DNA of 64,000 nucleotides from an uncultured Chloroflexota bacterium. Its GTDB lineage: Bacteria > Chloroflexota > UBA11872. Below the pieces are notes generated by a model. The model saw nothing but the letters and a program-made list of their open reading frames with translations. It had not been told where the DNA came from and did no database searches. The number at the start of each line of letters is the position of its first letter. Within the stretch, counting starts at the first letter, position 1. This document shows, piece by piece, positions 16,853 to 25,639 of this stretch. The position numbers and the translations under genes were made by a program. Location of the stretch: the NCBI GenBank assembly GCA_958296175.1, contig OY282448.1, forward strand, positions 186,001 through 250,000, given 5' to 3'.

Positions 16853-17659
16853 TCAGTCGCGCAGCGGGGCGGTTGGTTGCAGCGTGATGGTCTTGCCGGA
16901 CTCCGCGGCAATGGCGCTGAAGAGTTCGTAGGCGGCGTCCAGCTCGGCGCGCGCGTCGCCGCCGTCGGTGCTGCGCACCACGATGTCCACGGGCAGGCCG
17001 TTGACGCGCGTCTGTCCCACGTAAGCCTTCAGATAGGCGGCCGGCACTTCGCGCATCACCCGCTGCATGAAGGGCGAAGTCTCGGATTCGAACGCGTCGA
17101 TGTACACCCGCATGCGCGCCGTTTGCGCGGCGAACAGGCCATGCAGCGCGGGCCGGATGTGGGTATCGAAACAGCCTTCCACCTCGCGCGGCGGCCCGGG
17201 CATCGACCAGATGGTGGACTCACCCACGTCGGTGGCAAAGCACGGCGCCCAGCCCACGGGGTTGAGATACACGCGCGACGCGCGGGGGACGGACCCCATC
17301 TTGAGGCGCGGCGGCGTGGTCACTTCGTCGATGGTCATGCCGCGGCGCGCGGCGAAGTCTTCCAGCACCTCCGCCGGCGTGTGAACCCCGCTGCCCGCCA
17401 CGGCGGCAATGGCTTCCACCGTCAGGTCGTCTGGCGTGGGTCCCAGGCCGCCGGTGGTGACGACGACGCGCGGCCCGCGGGCAACGGACGCGCGCAGCTC
17501 GGCTTGCAGCGCCTGCGTGTCGTCCGCCAGCGCCGTCACGCGGCGCACGTCGCCGCCGGCAATGGAAACTTCGCCGGCAATCCAGTGCGAGTTCGTGTCC
17601 AGAACCAGGCCGGAGACGAGTTCGGTTCCAATCGAGAAGATCTCGACGTCGTCGTTCAT
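16853..17659 (-). CDS. CinA-like molybdopterin-binding (MoCF) domain protein
   Basis: A 268-residue protein with a MoCF_biosynth domain: FSIGTEL near the start, LDTNSHWIA, and the signature TTGGLGPTPDD at residues 68-78. This is the N-terminal half of CinA; the C-terminal nicotinamide-nucleotide amidase half is absent. Stand-alone members may act as NMN/ADP-ribose pyrophosphatases, but function is unproven. ATG at 17659 was chosen because MNDDVEIFSIGTEL matches the family start; an upstream in-frame start adds only four residues. A TAGAAT -10-like hexamer lies at 17690-17695 on this strand. It precedes the aldolase/SDR gene. Confidence 0.85.
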   Translation of the reverse strand: MNDDVEIFSIGTELVSGLVLDTNSHWIAGEVSIAGGDVRRVTALADDTQALQAELRASVARGPRVVVTTGGLGPTPDDLTVEAIAAVAGSGVHTPAEVLEDFAARRGMTIDEVTTPPRLKMGSVPRASRVYLNPVGWAPCFATDVGESTIWSMPGPPREVEGCFDTHIRPALHGLFAAQTARMRVYIDAFESETSPFMQRVMREVPAAYLKAYVGQTRVNGLPVDIVVRSTDGGDARAELDAAYELFSAIAAESGKTITLQPTAPLRD

Positions 17660-17924
17660 GGCACCCAGCACCGCGCAGCGGTCGGCGGCATTCTACGCCC
17701 GGCGGCGCGGCGCGGCGCGGGCGGCGGGAATGGGTTCGCGCCCAAGGCGGCGCGCCGCGCGCGGGTCGTAGGTTCGCCGGGTACCAGGGCTCGCAGCCAG
17801 CAGCTTCATGCGCGGTGCGCGCAGGTGGGCGCACCGCGTGGAGGGCGCTGGCCCTGGGCAGCAAACGACACCCGGCGGCGCGGGTGGTAGCCTGCCTGCC
17901 CGCCTCTTGCAGGACCGGCAGCGC

Positions 17925-18731
17925 ATGGGTGCGGACTGGTACGGCTACCGCGGCTTTTCGCCGCACACCGTGCGGCGCGCGCGCGCCTGGTATCTGCGCG
18001 TGCTGCCCGACCCGGGCGCGCTGCTGGACGTGGGCTGCGGCCGCGGCGAGTTTCTGGCCGCCGCCGCTGCTGCCGGGCACCAGGTGCTGGGCCTGGATCA
18101 CGACCCGCGGATGCTGGCCGCGGCGCGGGGCCTGCCCGTGGTGGAAGCCGACGCGCTGGACTTCTTGCAGAGCACGCCCGACCGCTTCGACGCGATCACC
18201 GCCTTTCACGTCATCGAACACCTGACGGTGCAGGATGCGGCCGCGCTCATCCGGCTGGCCGCGGACCGTCTGCCCCCCGGCGGACGGCTCGTTCTGGCCA
18301 CGCCAAATCCCGGCAGCCTGCCGACCATCGCGCACGAGTTCTGGCGCGACCCTACGCACGTGCGGCCTTACGACGTGGAGCTGATGGAGTTCTTGACGCT
18401 CGACGCGGGTCTGGAAACCGTTGCGGCGGGGGTCAATCCCGAGTCGGAGCGCGGGCTGCCCGTCGACCTGGACGACCTGGCGCTGTCCGACCCGCCGCCG
18501 CCAGAACCTTTGCCGCCGCCCGACCGCGGCGCGCGCGCGCCGCGCTGGGTGGCGGGCCAGTTCGCGCGGTCGAGCTATGCGCGCGACCTGGAACGAGCCA
18601 TCCACACCGCCGCCGACGGCGTGCAGCACACGCGCCAGGAACTGGCGCGCGTGGCCGGCGTGCTGCGCCGCTTCCTGGACGTGGCCTACGAGCCGTCGGA
18701 AATCTTCATCGCCGCACGGCGTCCGTCCTGA
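17925..18731 (+). CDS. SAM-dependent methyltransferase (class I)
   Basis: A 268-residue Rossmann methyltransferase. Motif I is LLDVGCGRGEFLAA (about residues 33-46), followed by the acidic LGLDHDP and ITAFHVIEHL, the latter typical of Methyltransf_11/23 enzymes acting on lipids, quinones or glycans. The C-terminal 90 residues are a Pro-rich and then helical extension. ATG at 17925 was chosen as it precedes the conserved YGYRGFSPHT region; upstream in-frame starts add a low-complexity leader. Substrate unknown. It is convergent with the large lipoprotein gene. Confidence 0.82.
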   Translation: MGADWYGYRGFSPHTVRRARAWYLRVLPDPGALLDVGCGRGEFLAAAAAAGHQVLGLDHDPRMLAAARGLPVVEADALDFLQSTPDRFDAITAFHVIEHLTVQDAAALIRLAADRLPPGGRLVLATPNPGSLPTIAHEFWRDPTHVRPYDVELMEFLTLDAGLETVAAGVNPESERGLPVDLDDLALSDPPPPEPLPPPDRGARAPRWVAGQFARSSYARDLERAIHTAADGVQHTRQELARVAGVLRRFLDVAYEPSEIFIAARRPS

Positions 18732-18871
18732 GGCCGGCCCACGCCGCCGGCACGGCTTCTGCGCGGGCGGTCGAGAAGCGCGGGCGTCAGGTAGAACCGC
18801 GCCGCCGGCGGCTGCGCGGCGGCGGAGGAGGCGCGGTCGTTGCTGACGGCGGCGGCATCCGACGTTGGTCG

Positions 18872-21800
18872 CTACAGTCCGCCGCTGACCCCGGGGATCG
18901 GCGTCGGAGTCGGCGTGGCGGCCACCGCCGTGCAGGCGGCCACGGCGCTTGGCACGGTGCTGGCACTGCTGCTGGGGTCGCCGCTGAGCCGCAGCAGCAG
19001 CTTCCCGCCCGCCTCCCACGGCGCGCCGTCCACCTCCCAGCGCAGTTCGCAGCCGCCGTCGTCCGTGGCCGCCGTCTCCGCCGCGGCCAGCGTCAATGCC
19101 AGCTTCACCGTCCCATCCGTCCCTATCACCTGCAGCTGCTCGGGCACCGTCCCGCCGTCCGTCCTCTGCATCCGCACCTCTCCCGCGGTCTCGTTCCACA
19201 CCAGCCGCACCACGTCCATCGTCGACAGCCGCTCGCTCCCCGCCTGCAGCACCCCAGCGCTCCCATCCGCGCCCACGCCATAGCCCAACTCCACCGCGTC
19301 GAAGAACGCTTCGTACAACGTCCCCTGAGGCGCACTCACCCGCACGGTCATATCGATATACGCGTCCTCAGGAAAGAAGTTGCAGGGAAATTCCCAGTAA
19401 GCCTGCGAGTTGTACTTCACGCGATACACGCCGGCCGGCAGCGGACGCGCCGTAATCATTCTGTGCTCATAGCCGTTCGACGAGTCGGTATCCTCGTCGA
19501 CGATTACAGCTTGGAATTGGTCTTTATCCGGCCCACTCATCCAATAGTTAAAGTACTGCTCATCACGGTCCCTAATCACGTGCCTGAAAATCACGGTCCC
19601 CGCCGCCGTCCCGGAGCTCAGTGACGCATCGAACTGCTCCGGGGTCCACGGACTGGCACGGTTATACCGCTCGCGCCTGATAATCCGGCGCAGGCATTCT
19701 TCGTAGCCTTCGACCCCTTCTCCTGCCGCCAGCTCGGCCGCCATGGCCGCAATCTTGGCCCGCAGCTCCGCCAGCGTGACCACCGGCGGCGGCGTCTGCG
19801 CCCCGTCTGTCACATACGATTGCGCGGCCGCGCCAGCCGCGCCGGCCCCTGCGCCCCCGGCGTCCCTCCCCGGCAGCCAGGCCCGACTCAGCGTCTCTAC
19901 CCCGTAGTCCCACCGCGACTGGACGGCGTAGTTGGAACGCGTGAAACCCATGGCCGCCGCCCCTCCGGCCGGCGCGTACGGCGCCGGCAGCGCCTCCAGA
20001 AACAACACCCCCTCGCGGTCGTCCCAGGTCGTCGTCCGCCCCGCCACCGCCACTTGCGCCGCCGCACGCGCCGCCGTCTCGCTTGCATAGGTCTCCTCGC
20101 CGCGCACCGCAACGAGCCGGGTGTCCGGGCCGCTTCCTTTCAAGTATTCGTGCACCCGGAACCGCAGCTCCTGCACCGCCCGATAGCCGCCGCCCTCGAC
20201 GGCTTCCGCCGCTGCCGCAACGCTCTGCAACGTGGCCCGCACGATCACTTCCGACGTGAAGATCTGCTCCTCCAGCGACGGCGGGACGTACCAGCTGGGG
20301 TATACCGAGTCGTGCTGCACGCCCGTAATCGTTATTTCTGGGCGCGCCGGTTCGACGGCGTCCGGACGCGGCGCCCCGATGGTCGTCGGCGTCGCTGCGG
20401 ACGCCGCCGTGCAGCCGATGACGGCGCTTGGCAAGGTGCTGGCGCGGCCGCTGCGCTCACTGCTGAGCCGCAGCAGCAGCTTCCCGCCCGCCTCCCACGG
20501 CGCGGCGTCCACATCCCAGCGCAGTTCGCAGCCGCCGTCGTCCGTGGCCGCCGTCTCCGCCGCGGCCAGCGCCAATGTCAGCTTCACCGTCCCGTCCATC
20601 CCTAGCACCTGCAGCTGCTCGGGCGCCGTCCCGCCGTCCGTCCTCTGCATCCGCACCTCCCCCGCGGTCTCGTTCCACACCAGCCGCACCACGTCCATCG
20701 TCACCAGCCGCACGCTCCCCGCCTGCAGCACCCCAGCGCTCCCATCCGCGCCCACGCCCTCGTCCAGTTCCACCGCGTCAAAGAACGCTTCGTACACCGT
20801 CCCCTGAGGCGCACTCACCCGCACGGTAACCTCAAGGTACGAATTGTCCGGCACGAAGTTACAAGGGAAATTGGTATAATGCTGCATGGTGTATCTCGCA
20901 CGATATGCACCTGCAGGAAGCGGGCGTGCAGTGACCATATGGTGCTCGGAGCCCGTCGCAGGATCGGCGTCCACGTCAATAAGCTTCGTCTGAAATAAGT
21001 GCTCGTCAGGGCCGCTGATCCAGAATCGCACGTACTGCGGATCACTTTGATTATGCTGGTACGTGTAGACTTCGCTCCCCGCCGGCGCTCCGGAGACCAG
21101 CGTCTTCTCCAGGCGGAACGGCTCCAACAGAACAGCCCGCTGATATCGCTCGTGGCCAATCTTGTTCCAAAGGCATCGTTCATAACCTGCAACTCCTTCT
21201 CCCGCCGCCAACTCGGCCGCCATGGCCGCAATCTTGGCCCGCAGCTTCGCCAGCGTGATCACCGGCGGCGGCGTCTGCGCCCCGTCCGTCATATACGATT
21301 GCGTGGCTGCGCCGGCCGCGCCTCCGGCTTCCCGTGCCGGCAACCAGGCACGGCTCAGCGTCTCCACGCCATAATCCCACCGCGACTGGACCGGATAGTT
21401 GGAACGCGTGAAGTCCATGGCCGCCGCTCCTTCGACCGGCGTGTACGGCGCCGGCAGCGCCCTCAGAAACAGCACCCCCTCGCGGTCGTCCCAGACCGTC
21501 GTGCGCTCCCACACCGCCGTACGCGCCGCCGCGCACGCTTCGGTCTCGCTCGCGTAAGTCTCGCCGCCGCGCACCGCAACGAGCTGGGTGTCCGGACCGC
21601 TCCCTTTCAAGTATTCGTGCACCCGGAACCGCAGCTCCTGCACCGCCCGATAGCCGCTGCCCCCGACGACTTCTGCGGCTTCTGCCACAGCCGCAACGCT
21701 TTGCAACGTGGCCCGCACGATCACTTCCGAATCGAATATCTGCTCTTCCAGCGACGGCGGAACCCACCACTTTGGGTTTGACTGGGCGTCCATGCGCGTC

Positions 21801-21967
21801 GGCGGCGGCGTTGCCCGGCGCGCCGGTTCCACGGCGCTCGCCGCCAGTGTGTCGCACGCCAGCGGCGGGCTCGGCACGCAGGCCGCGGCGGCAAGCAGCG
21901 CCCCAACGACGATCGTCGGCAGCAGACGCCAGAGCCGCGGCCCGCCGCCGTGGAAAAACTTCCCCAT
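18872..21967 (-). CDS. Large lipoprotein made of two tandem copies of one unit
   Basis: A 1031-residue secreted protein I do not recognise. A signal peptide with lipobox LAAAAC (Cys about residue 30) predicts a membrane-anchored lipoprotein. The body is two copies of a roughly 490-residue unit, each starting PPSLEEQIF(D/T)SEVIVRA and containing ELRFRVHEYLKGSG, FTRSNY, QSRWDYGVETLSRAW, a Gly/Ala linker, a beta-rich middle (LPAG.YR..Y) and a C-terminal beta domain (EVRMQRTDGG, GGCELRW). The start ATG at 21967 has AGGAGG six bases upstream, which decides it over ATGs at 21982 and 22000. Folds look extracellular and adhesive, but function is unknown. Confidence 0.8.
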   Translation of the reverse strand: MGKFFHGGGPRLWRLLPTIVVGALLAAAACVPSPPLACDTLAASAVEPARRATPPPTRMDAQSNPKWWVPPSLEEQIFDSEVIVRATLQSVAAVAEAAEVVGGSGYRAVQELRFRVHEYLKGSGPDTQLVAVRGGETYASETEACAAARTAVWERTTVWDDREGVLFLRALPAPYTPVEGAAAMDFTRSNYPVQSRWDYGVETLSRAWLPAREAGGAAGAATQSYMTDGAQTPPPVITLAKLRAKIAAMAAELAAGEGVAGYERCLWNKIGHERYQRAVLLEPFRLEKTLVSGAPAGSEVYTYQHNQSDPQYVRFWISGPDEHLFQTKLIDVDADPATGSEHHMVTARPLPAGAYRARYTMQHYTNFPCNFVPDNSYLEVTVRVSAPQGTVYEAFFDAVELDEGVGADGSAGVLQAGSVRLVTMDVVRLVWNETAGEVRMQRTDGGTAPEQLQVLGMDGTVKLTLALAAAETAATDDGGCELRWDVDAAPWEAGGKLLLRLSSERSGRASTLPSAVIGCTAASAATPTTIGAPRPDAVEPARPEITITGVQHDSVYPSWYVPPSLEEQIFTSEVIVRATLQSVAAAAEAVEGGGYRAVQELRFRVHEYLKGSGPDTRLVAVRGEETYASETAARAAAQVAVAGRTTTWDDREGVLFLEALPAPYAPAGGAAAMGFTRSNYAVQSRWDYGVETLSRAWLPGRDAGGAGAGAAGAAAQSYVTDGAQTPPPVVTLAELRAKIAAMAAELAAGEGVEGYEECLRRIIRRERYNRASPWTPEQFDASLSSGTAAGTVIFRHVIRDRDEQYFNYWMSGPDKDQFQAVIVDEDTDSSNGYEHRMITARPLPAGVYRVKYNSQAYWEFPCNFFPEDAYIDMTVRVSAPQGTLYEAFFDAVELGYGVGADGSAGVLQAGSERLSTMDVVRLVWNETAGEVRMQRTDGGTVPEQLQVIGTDGTVKLALTLAAAETAATDDGGCELRWEVDGAPWEAGGKLLLRLSGDPSSSASTVPSAVAACTAVAATPTPTPIPGVSGGL
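18890..21765 (-). repeat. Intragenic tandem duplication, two copies of about 1.48 kb
   Basis: The two halves of the lipoprotein gene match at DNA level. For example, ATCTGCTC(C/T)TCCAGCGACGG occurs at 20262 and 21738, and the segment CTTCCCGCCCGCCTCCCACG at 19001 and 20480, giving a period of 1476-1479 bases. The central parts have diverged more than the ends. Confidence 0.85.
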
Positions 21968-22190
21968 CGCCAGCCTCCTCATAGGCCGCGCGGCGTGCAT
22001 CGTTGGCCTGCATCACATTACTCGATTACTTGTCGGAATCCGAAAGGCGGCAAGGGCGGCTGGACGCGGCGCCGGTCGGCTCGACACCAATGCATCGGAT
22101 CGGTCCGGCCGACACCGGAATGACGGGGTTCGCCGCGGCCTCCCGCAGGCGGGGATTGGAGGCGTTGGGATGGGAGGCGGGGTGTTTGGT

Positions 22191-23324
22191 TTAGGGTTGA
22201 GGTTGCTGCTGGTTGGCGTATTCCACGGCGGCATCTTCGGGCGGGGGCAGGGATTCGCCGCGGCGCATCAGGTCGGCCGCGTAGGCGTGGATCAGCGGCA
22301 CGTTGGGCTGCAAGACGTAGGCGCCGTTGTCGGCAATGATGGCGCGCACCATGCCGTCTTCGGGGCGGATTGCGCCCGCCACGGTGCGGTCGGCGCCGAT
22401 CTGCATGCCCAGCTTGGCCATGGGCAGCACCAGGTCGGGCGGCAGGTTGGACTCGAACGTGTTGCTCAGCTCGCGCAGGAACGCGGGGCCTTGCACCAGC
22501 GTCTGGGGCGAGATGATCTGTTCCACCAGCGCCAGCACGACCTGCTGCTGGCGCGCGTCACGGGCGAAGCCGCCGTCCTGGTGCCGCGTGCGCACGTAGC
22601 GCAGCGCCATGTCGCCGTCGAAGTGGTTGGGTCCCGCCGGCACGTAGAACGGCTCGAACCCGGTGTCGGCCGCGTTGGGGTAGGTGGGGTCGTAAATTTC
22701 CGAGGTCACGTCCACGTCCACGCCGCCGAAGAAGTCGATCAGCCGCCGAAAGCCGTGGAAGTCCAGCGTGAGCCAGTAGTCCACCTGCACGCCCACCAGG
22801 CTGGCCACGCGGCGGCGCAAGGCGTCGGGACCTTCGGCTTGCCAGAGGCTGTTGATGCGGAAGGGGTCCGTGCGGCAATTGGCGATGCACAGGTCGCGGG
22901 GCACGGAGATTAGCGCGGCCGACTGTGACTGGGGTTCCACGCGCAGCAGGATGATGGCGTCGGTGCGGCCGCCGCCTTCGCCCGCCCGCCGGTCGAGGCC
23001 CAGCAGCAGCACGCTGAGGGGGCGGTCGGCGGGCCAGTCGGGAATCAGGGCGAGCGGGTCTGGCGGTTCGGGAGGCGCGGTCGGCTCGACGGCCGCCGGC
23101 ACGATGGGCGCGGTCACCGCCGGCCCCTGCTCGACCGACACGGGACGCGCCACCGCCACCGGCGTGGGCCGATTCGCCGCGGACTGGTCCGCCGCTTGCC
23201 CCGACCGCAGCCACACCAACGCGCCCAAAACGCCCACGACCACGAAGACCAGGCCCGAGGCCGCCAGGCTGACGACTTCGGCGCGCCGCATTTGGTGGGC
23301 GCGGTTAGAGGGAGGTTCAGACAT
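22191..23324 (-). CDS. LytR-CpsA-Psr (LCP) family protein
   Basis: A 377-residue type II membrane protein with one helix (about residues 20-42), a Pro/Ala-rich linker, then the LCP catalytic domain. Visible motifs are LSVLLLGLDRR, RTDAIILLRVEP, ALISVPRDL, the arginine-rich ALRYVRTRHQDGGFARDARQQQ and GGVDVDV. LCP enzymes transfer undecaprenyl-linked glycopolymers to peptidoglycan or to other acceptors. ATG at 23324 begins MSEPPSN; ATG at 23345 would add seven residues, and neither has a clear ribosome site. A minus-strand TATAGT (-10-like) lies at 23366-23371. Possible functional partners in the window are UDP-glucose dehydrogenase and the GT87 protein. Confidence 0.9.
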   Translation of the reverse strand: MSEPPSNRAHQMRRAEVVSLAASGLVFVVVGVLGALVWLRSGQAADQSAANRPTPVAVARPVSVEQGPAVTAPIVPAAVEPTAPPEPPDPLALIPDWPADRPLSVLLLGLDRRAGEGGGRTDAIILLRVEPQSQSAALISVPRDLCIANCRTDPFRINSLWQAEGPDALRRRVASLVGVQVDYWLTLDFHGFRRLIDFFGGVDVDVTSEIYDPTYPNAADTGFEPFYVPAGPNHFDGDMALRYVRTRHQDGGFARDARQQQVVLALVEQIISPQTLVQGPAFLRELSNTFESNLPPDLVLPMAKLGMQIGADRTVAGAIRPEDGMVRAIIADNGAYVLQPNVPLIHAYAADLMRRGESLPPPEDAAVEYANQQQPQP

Positions 23325-23365
23325 CGACGACAAGAAGGGCAGCATTATGTCGAGCTGGAAGGTTC

Positions 23366-23371
23366 ACTATA
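23366..23371 (-). promoter_or_regulatory. Possible -10 element for the LCP gene
   Basis: TATAGT on the minus strand, in a locally AT-richer patch about 42 bases before the chosen LCP start. No good -35 box is visible, so the call is weak. Confidence 0.3.
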
Positions 23372-23456
23372 CGACAAGGAGCAGAGGCGGGGGGCTTTAT
23401 TTCTGGACCCGCGCACGCACGTGTGCTCAGGTGGGAGCGGTGCGGCGCGCTCCAAC

Positions 23457-23545
23457 GTGACGCCCGGTGCGCGCAGACGCGCCTGCCTGGAATGGTGTGC
23501 GGCGGCGGCGGCGTAGGTGACGCCCGGTGCGCGCAGGCGCGCCGG
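23457..23545. repeat. Pair of 29-base repeats, period 60
   Basis: GTGACGCCCGGTGCGCGCAG begins both copies, at 23457 and 23517, followed by (A/G)CGCGCC and then unique sequence; spacers are about 31 bases. They lie in the gene-free stretch 23325-23682 between the LCP gene and the isomerase-like gene. The rest of that stretch shows small GC hairpins and a fragment of the CCCTCTCC motif near 23630, but no gene. Confidence 0.8.
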
Positions 23546-23682
23546 TAGGCGGCGGGTTCGCCGCGCCGCGTGCGTATCGACGGGCGTCGTGCGGCGTCTT
23601 GGCGTCTCGCCCGCACCCTGCCTTCTCCCTCCAGGGCCAGGGGTCGGCCGCGCCCGCTGCTCGACGATGCGGGGTGCGCGGC

Positions 23683-24534
23683 TCAGACGCACGCGGCGGC
23701 TTGCCGCCGCGCCGCGTGCAGCGCCGCGAACGCACGTTCGGCGCATGCCCAGGGGTCGTAGTCGGGCCGCCGCCAGATCATGGCGCTGACCTCGGCGATG
23801 ACTGGAAGGTCCACGCGGCGCTGGGCCAGCAGACGCATATATGCGCAAAGGTCGAGGCTTCCCTCGCCGGGCAGTTGAAAGACGACCCGGCCGCGGCCGT
23901 CCAGGCGGCCGTCCTTGACGTGCAGGTGCGCGGCGTAGGGCAGACAGCGGTCGAGGCTGGCGGCCAGCGCCATGCCCTGCACGTGAAAGTGGCTGACGTC
24001 CAGGTTGAGCCGCAGCGCGGGATGGTTGGTGCGCTCCATCAGCCAGGCGGCTTTTTCCGGGCTGTCCAGCGGGTTGCCGACGTGCGGTTCCACCGCCAGA
24101 ACCACGCCGAGGCCGTGTGCGGCGTCGGCCAGCTCGACCAGGCGCGCGGCGATGCGCTCGCGGTCCTGCGCCCAGGGCCGATCGTGCGCGCCCAGCGGGG
24201 AGCTGACCACGGCGGGGCCGTCCGTCCAGCGCAGGCCGCGGGCCAGCCGGCAGACGGCGAGGAACTCGGCGCGCAGCTCGGGGCGTCCGCCGGCCTGCGC
24301 CAGCGGCAGCAGCGCCATCACCGCCGGCGGGTCGAACCCCAGGTCGCGAATCGTTCCAGCGAGCCGTCGGCGGTCCTGCGCGTTCAGCAGCGGCGGCGCA
24401 GTTGGCCAGCCGCGGCCGGCCATGACTTCCACGGCCTGGTACCCGATGCGCCGCAGACGCGGCAGCGCCGCGAACACGTCCTGGCGCTGCAGGGCGTAGG
24501 TGCTGGCGCCGATGGCGGGGCGGGGCGCGGTCAT
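23683..24534 (-). CDS. Sugar phosphate isomerase/epimerase-like TIM barrel protein
   Basis: A 283-residue AP-endonuclease-2-like (xylose isomerase-like) TIM barrel. Visible family features are GASTYALQRQDVF at the start, YQAVEVMAGRG, VLAVEPHVGN (metal-binding Glu), LRLNLDVSHFHVQG (Asp/His ligands) and AAHLHVKDGRLDGRG. Members isomerise or epimerise sugars, inositols or related ketoses. The ATG at 24534 overlaps the stop of the upstream PfpI gene (ATGA), so the pair is co-translated. The exact substrate cannot be told. Confidence 0.87.
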   Translation of the reverse strand: MTAPRPAIGASTYALQRQDVFAALPRLRRIGYQAVEVMAGRGWPTAPPLLNAQDRRRLAGTIRDLGFDPPAVMALLPLAQAGGRPELRAEFLAVCRLARGLRWTDGPAVVSSPLGAHDRPWAQDRERIAARLVELADAAHGLGVVLAVEPHVGNPLDSPEKAAWLMERTNHPALRLNLDVSHFHVQGMALAASLDRCLPYAAHLHVKDGRLDGRGRVVFQLPGEGSLDLCAYMRLLAQRRVDLPVIAEVSAMIWRRPDYDPWACAERAFAALHAARRQAAACV

Positions 24535-25124
24535 GCCGCGGCCGCCTCCATGCGGGCGCGCTCGCGCTGGAGCAGTTCGATCCAGTGTTTCATGTACTTG
24601 CCGTGATCGTGCCAGGTGCGCCCGGACACCAGGTTGCCGTCCACGGCCCAGGAGTGCTCGGCGTAGATGCCGCCGCAGACTTCCAGATCGAAGCGGCACT
24701 TGGGCACGCAGGCCATGGTGCGCCCGCGCAGCACGCCGGCGTAGGCGGGGATTTCGACGCCATGGCACACCGAGGCGGCGGGCTTGTCGTGCCGAAAGAA
24801 GTAGCGCGTGATGCGCACCAGGTCGGGGTCGTAGCGGATGTATTCGGGCGCGCGGCCGCCGGAGAAGAAGACGCCGACGTAGTCCGCCGGGTCGACCTCG
24901 GCGAAGGCCGCGTCCGCCTGAATGGTGTAGCCCTCGAATTCGCGCGTGATGTCCCAGCCGCGTTCGGGAACCTCGTGCAGCACCATCCGATAGCGTCGCC
25001 GCTCCGGCCCCGCCACGACTGGCCGGAAGCCTTCTTCCTGCACCCGCAGCCAGGGGTACAAGGTGTCCACCGTCTCGGCGGCGTCGCCAACGACGATCAG
25101 CACCCGGCTCGCGTCGATTCCCAT
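24531..25124 (-). CDS. DJ-1/PfpI family protein
   Basis: A 197-residue DJ-1/PfpI superfamily protein (class I glutamine amidotransferase-like fold). The nucleophile elbow is ASVCHGVE, with the cysteine near residue 119, and the conserved glycine-rich YVGVFFSGGRAPEYIRYDP lies upstream. Members act as glyoxalase III/deglycases, hydrolases or chaperones; the sequence does not decide which. It is the first gene of a two-gene unit with the sugar isomerase-like gene. Confidence 0.88.
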   Translation of the reverse strand: MGIDASRVLIVVGDAAETVDTLYPWLRVQEEGFRPVVAGPERRRYRMVLHEVPERGWDITREFEGYTIQADAAFAEVDPADYVGVFFSGGRAPEYIRYDPDLVRITRYFFRHDKPAASVCHGVEIPAYAGVLRGRTMACVPKCRFDLEVCGGIYAEHSWAVDGNLVSGRTWHDHGKYMKHWIELLQRERARMEAAAA

Positions 25125-25250
25125 GCCTGCCGCCTTTCCGCGCGCCGCACCATCACGGCCCCAGGTCTGCCGTTCCCAGCATGCCCGCTCGGGCGGCAGG
25201 CGCGGGGTGGAACGGGCGGGCGGGGCGGGGGCGTTGCTAGGATGAGGCAG

Positions 25251-25327
25251 GGGCGCGTAGCTCAGCTGGTTAGAGCGCGCGGTTCACATCCGCGAGGCCA
25301 TAGGTTCGAGTCCTATCGCGCCCACCA
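25251..25327 (+). tRNA. tRNA-Val (anticodon CAC)
   Basis: A complete cloverleaf: a seven-pair acceptor stem (GGGCGCG with CGCGCCC), D stem GCTC/GAGC, anticodon stem CGCGG/CCGCG with loop TTCACAT (CAC at 25285-25287), T stem ATAGG/CCTAT with loop TTCGAGT, discriminator A and encoded CCA. A TAGGAT hexamer at 25238-25243 could be the -10 element. Confidence 0.97.
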
Positions 25328-25347
25328 GGGGCCGGCGCGGCCGGGTG

Positions 25348-25600
25348 GTGTCCCCGCGCGGGGGCGCGCCCTCGTTGCCGCGCCGCCGTGCTGGGAATCT
25401 TTGGCGGCGGTGTTCCCGCGCGGGGGCGCACCCTCACCCCGACCCTCTCCCTCAGGGAGAGGGAGTGTTCTCGTCCTGGATGCGCGGCCTGTCGGCGCTT
25501 TGACCCTCTCCCTCAGGGAGAGGGAGTGTCCCAGCATGGGGGCGTACTCTTGCCCTGACTCTCTCTCTGGGAGAGGGGGCGTCCCAGCACGGGAGGCGGG
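25348..25600. repeat. Composite tandem repeat array with REP-like palindromes, period about 61
   Basis: Two interleaved repeats fill the space after tRNA-Val (25328-25639). The palindrome CCCTCTCCCTCAGGGAGAGG with flanking GA occurs at 25441 and 25502 (61 bases apart) and, degenerate, at 25557. A second element, GTGTCCCAGCATGGGGGCG and variants, occurs at about 25348, 25410, 25465, 25526 and 25579 (steps 62, 55, 61, 53). Sequences between copies are unique. No gene is present here. Confidence 0.88.
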
Positions 25601-25639
25601 GGCGCGCGCAGCGGAGGTCTGACCGCGGGAGGCGACTGG

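Noticed and set aside
14546..17890. 1114-codon plus-strand open frame opposite the aldolase/SDR and CinA-like genes
   Set aside because: Antisense shadow; begins inside repeats and lacks any motif.
25251..25639. Integrated element at tRNA-Val
   Set aside because: No integrase, no duplicated tRNA 3' end and no foreign genes; only repeat DNA follows.
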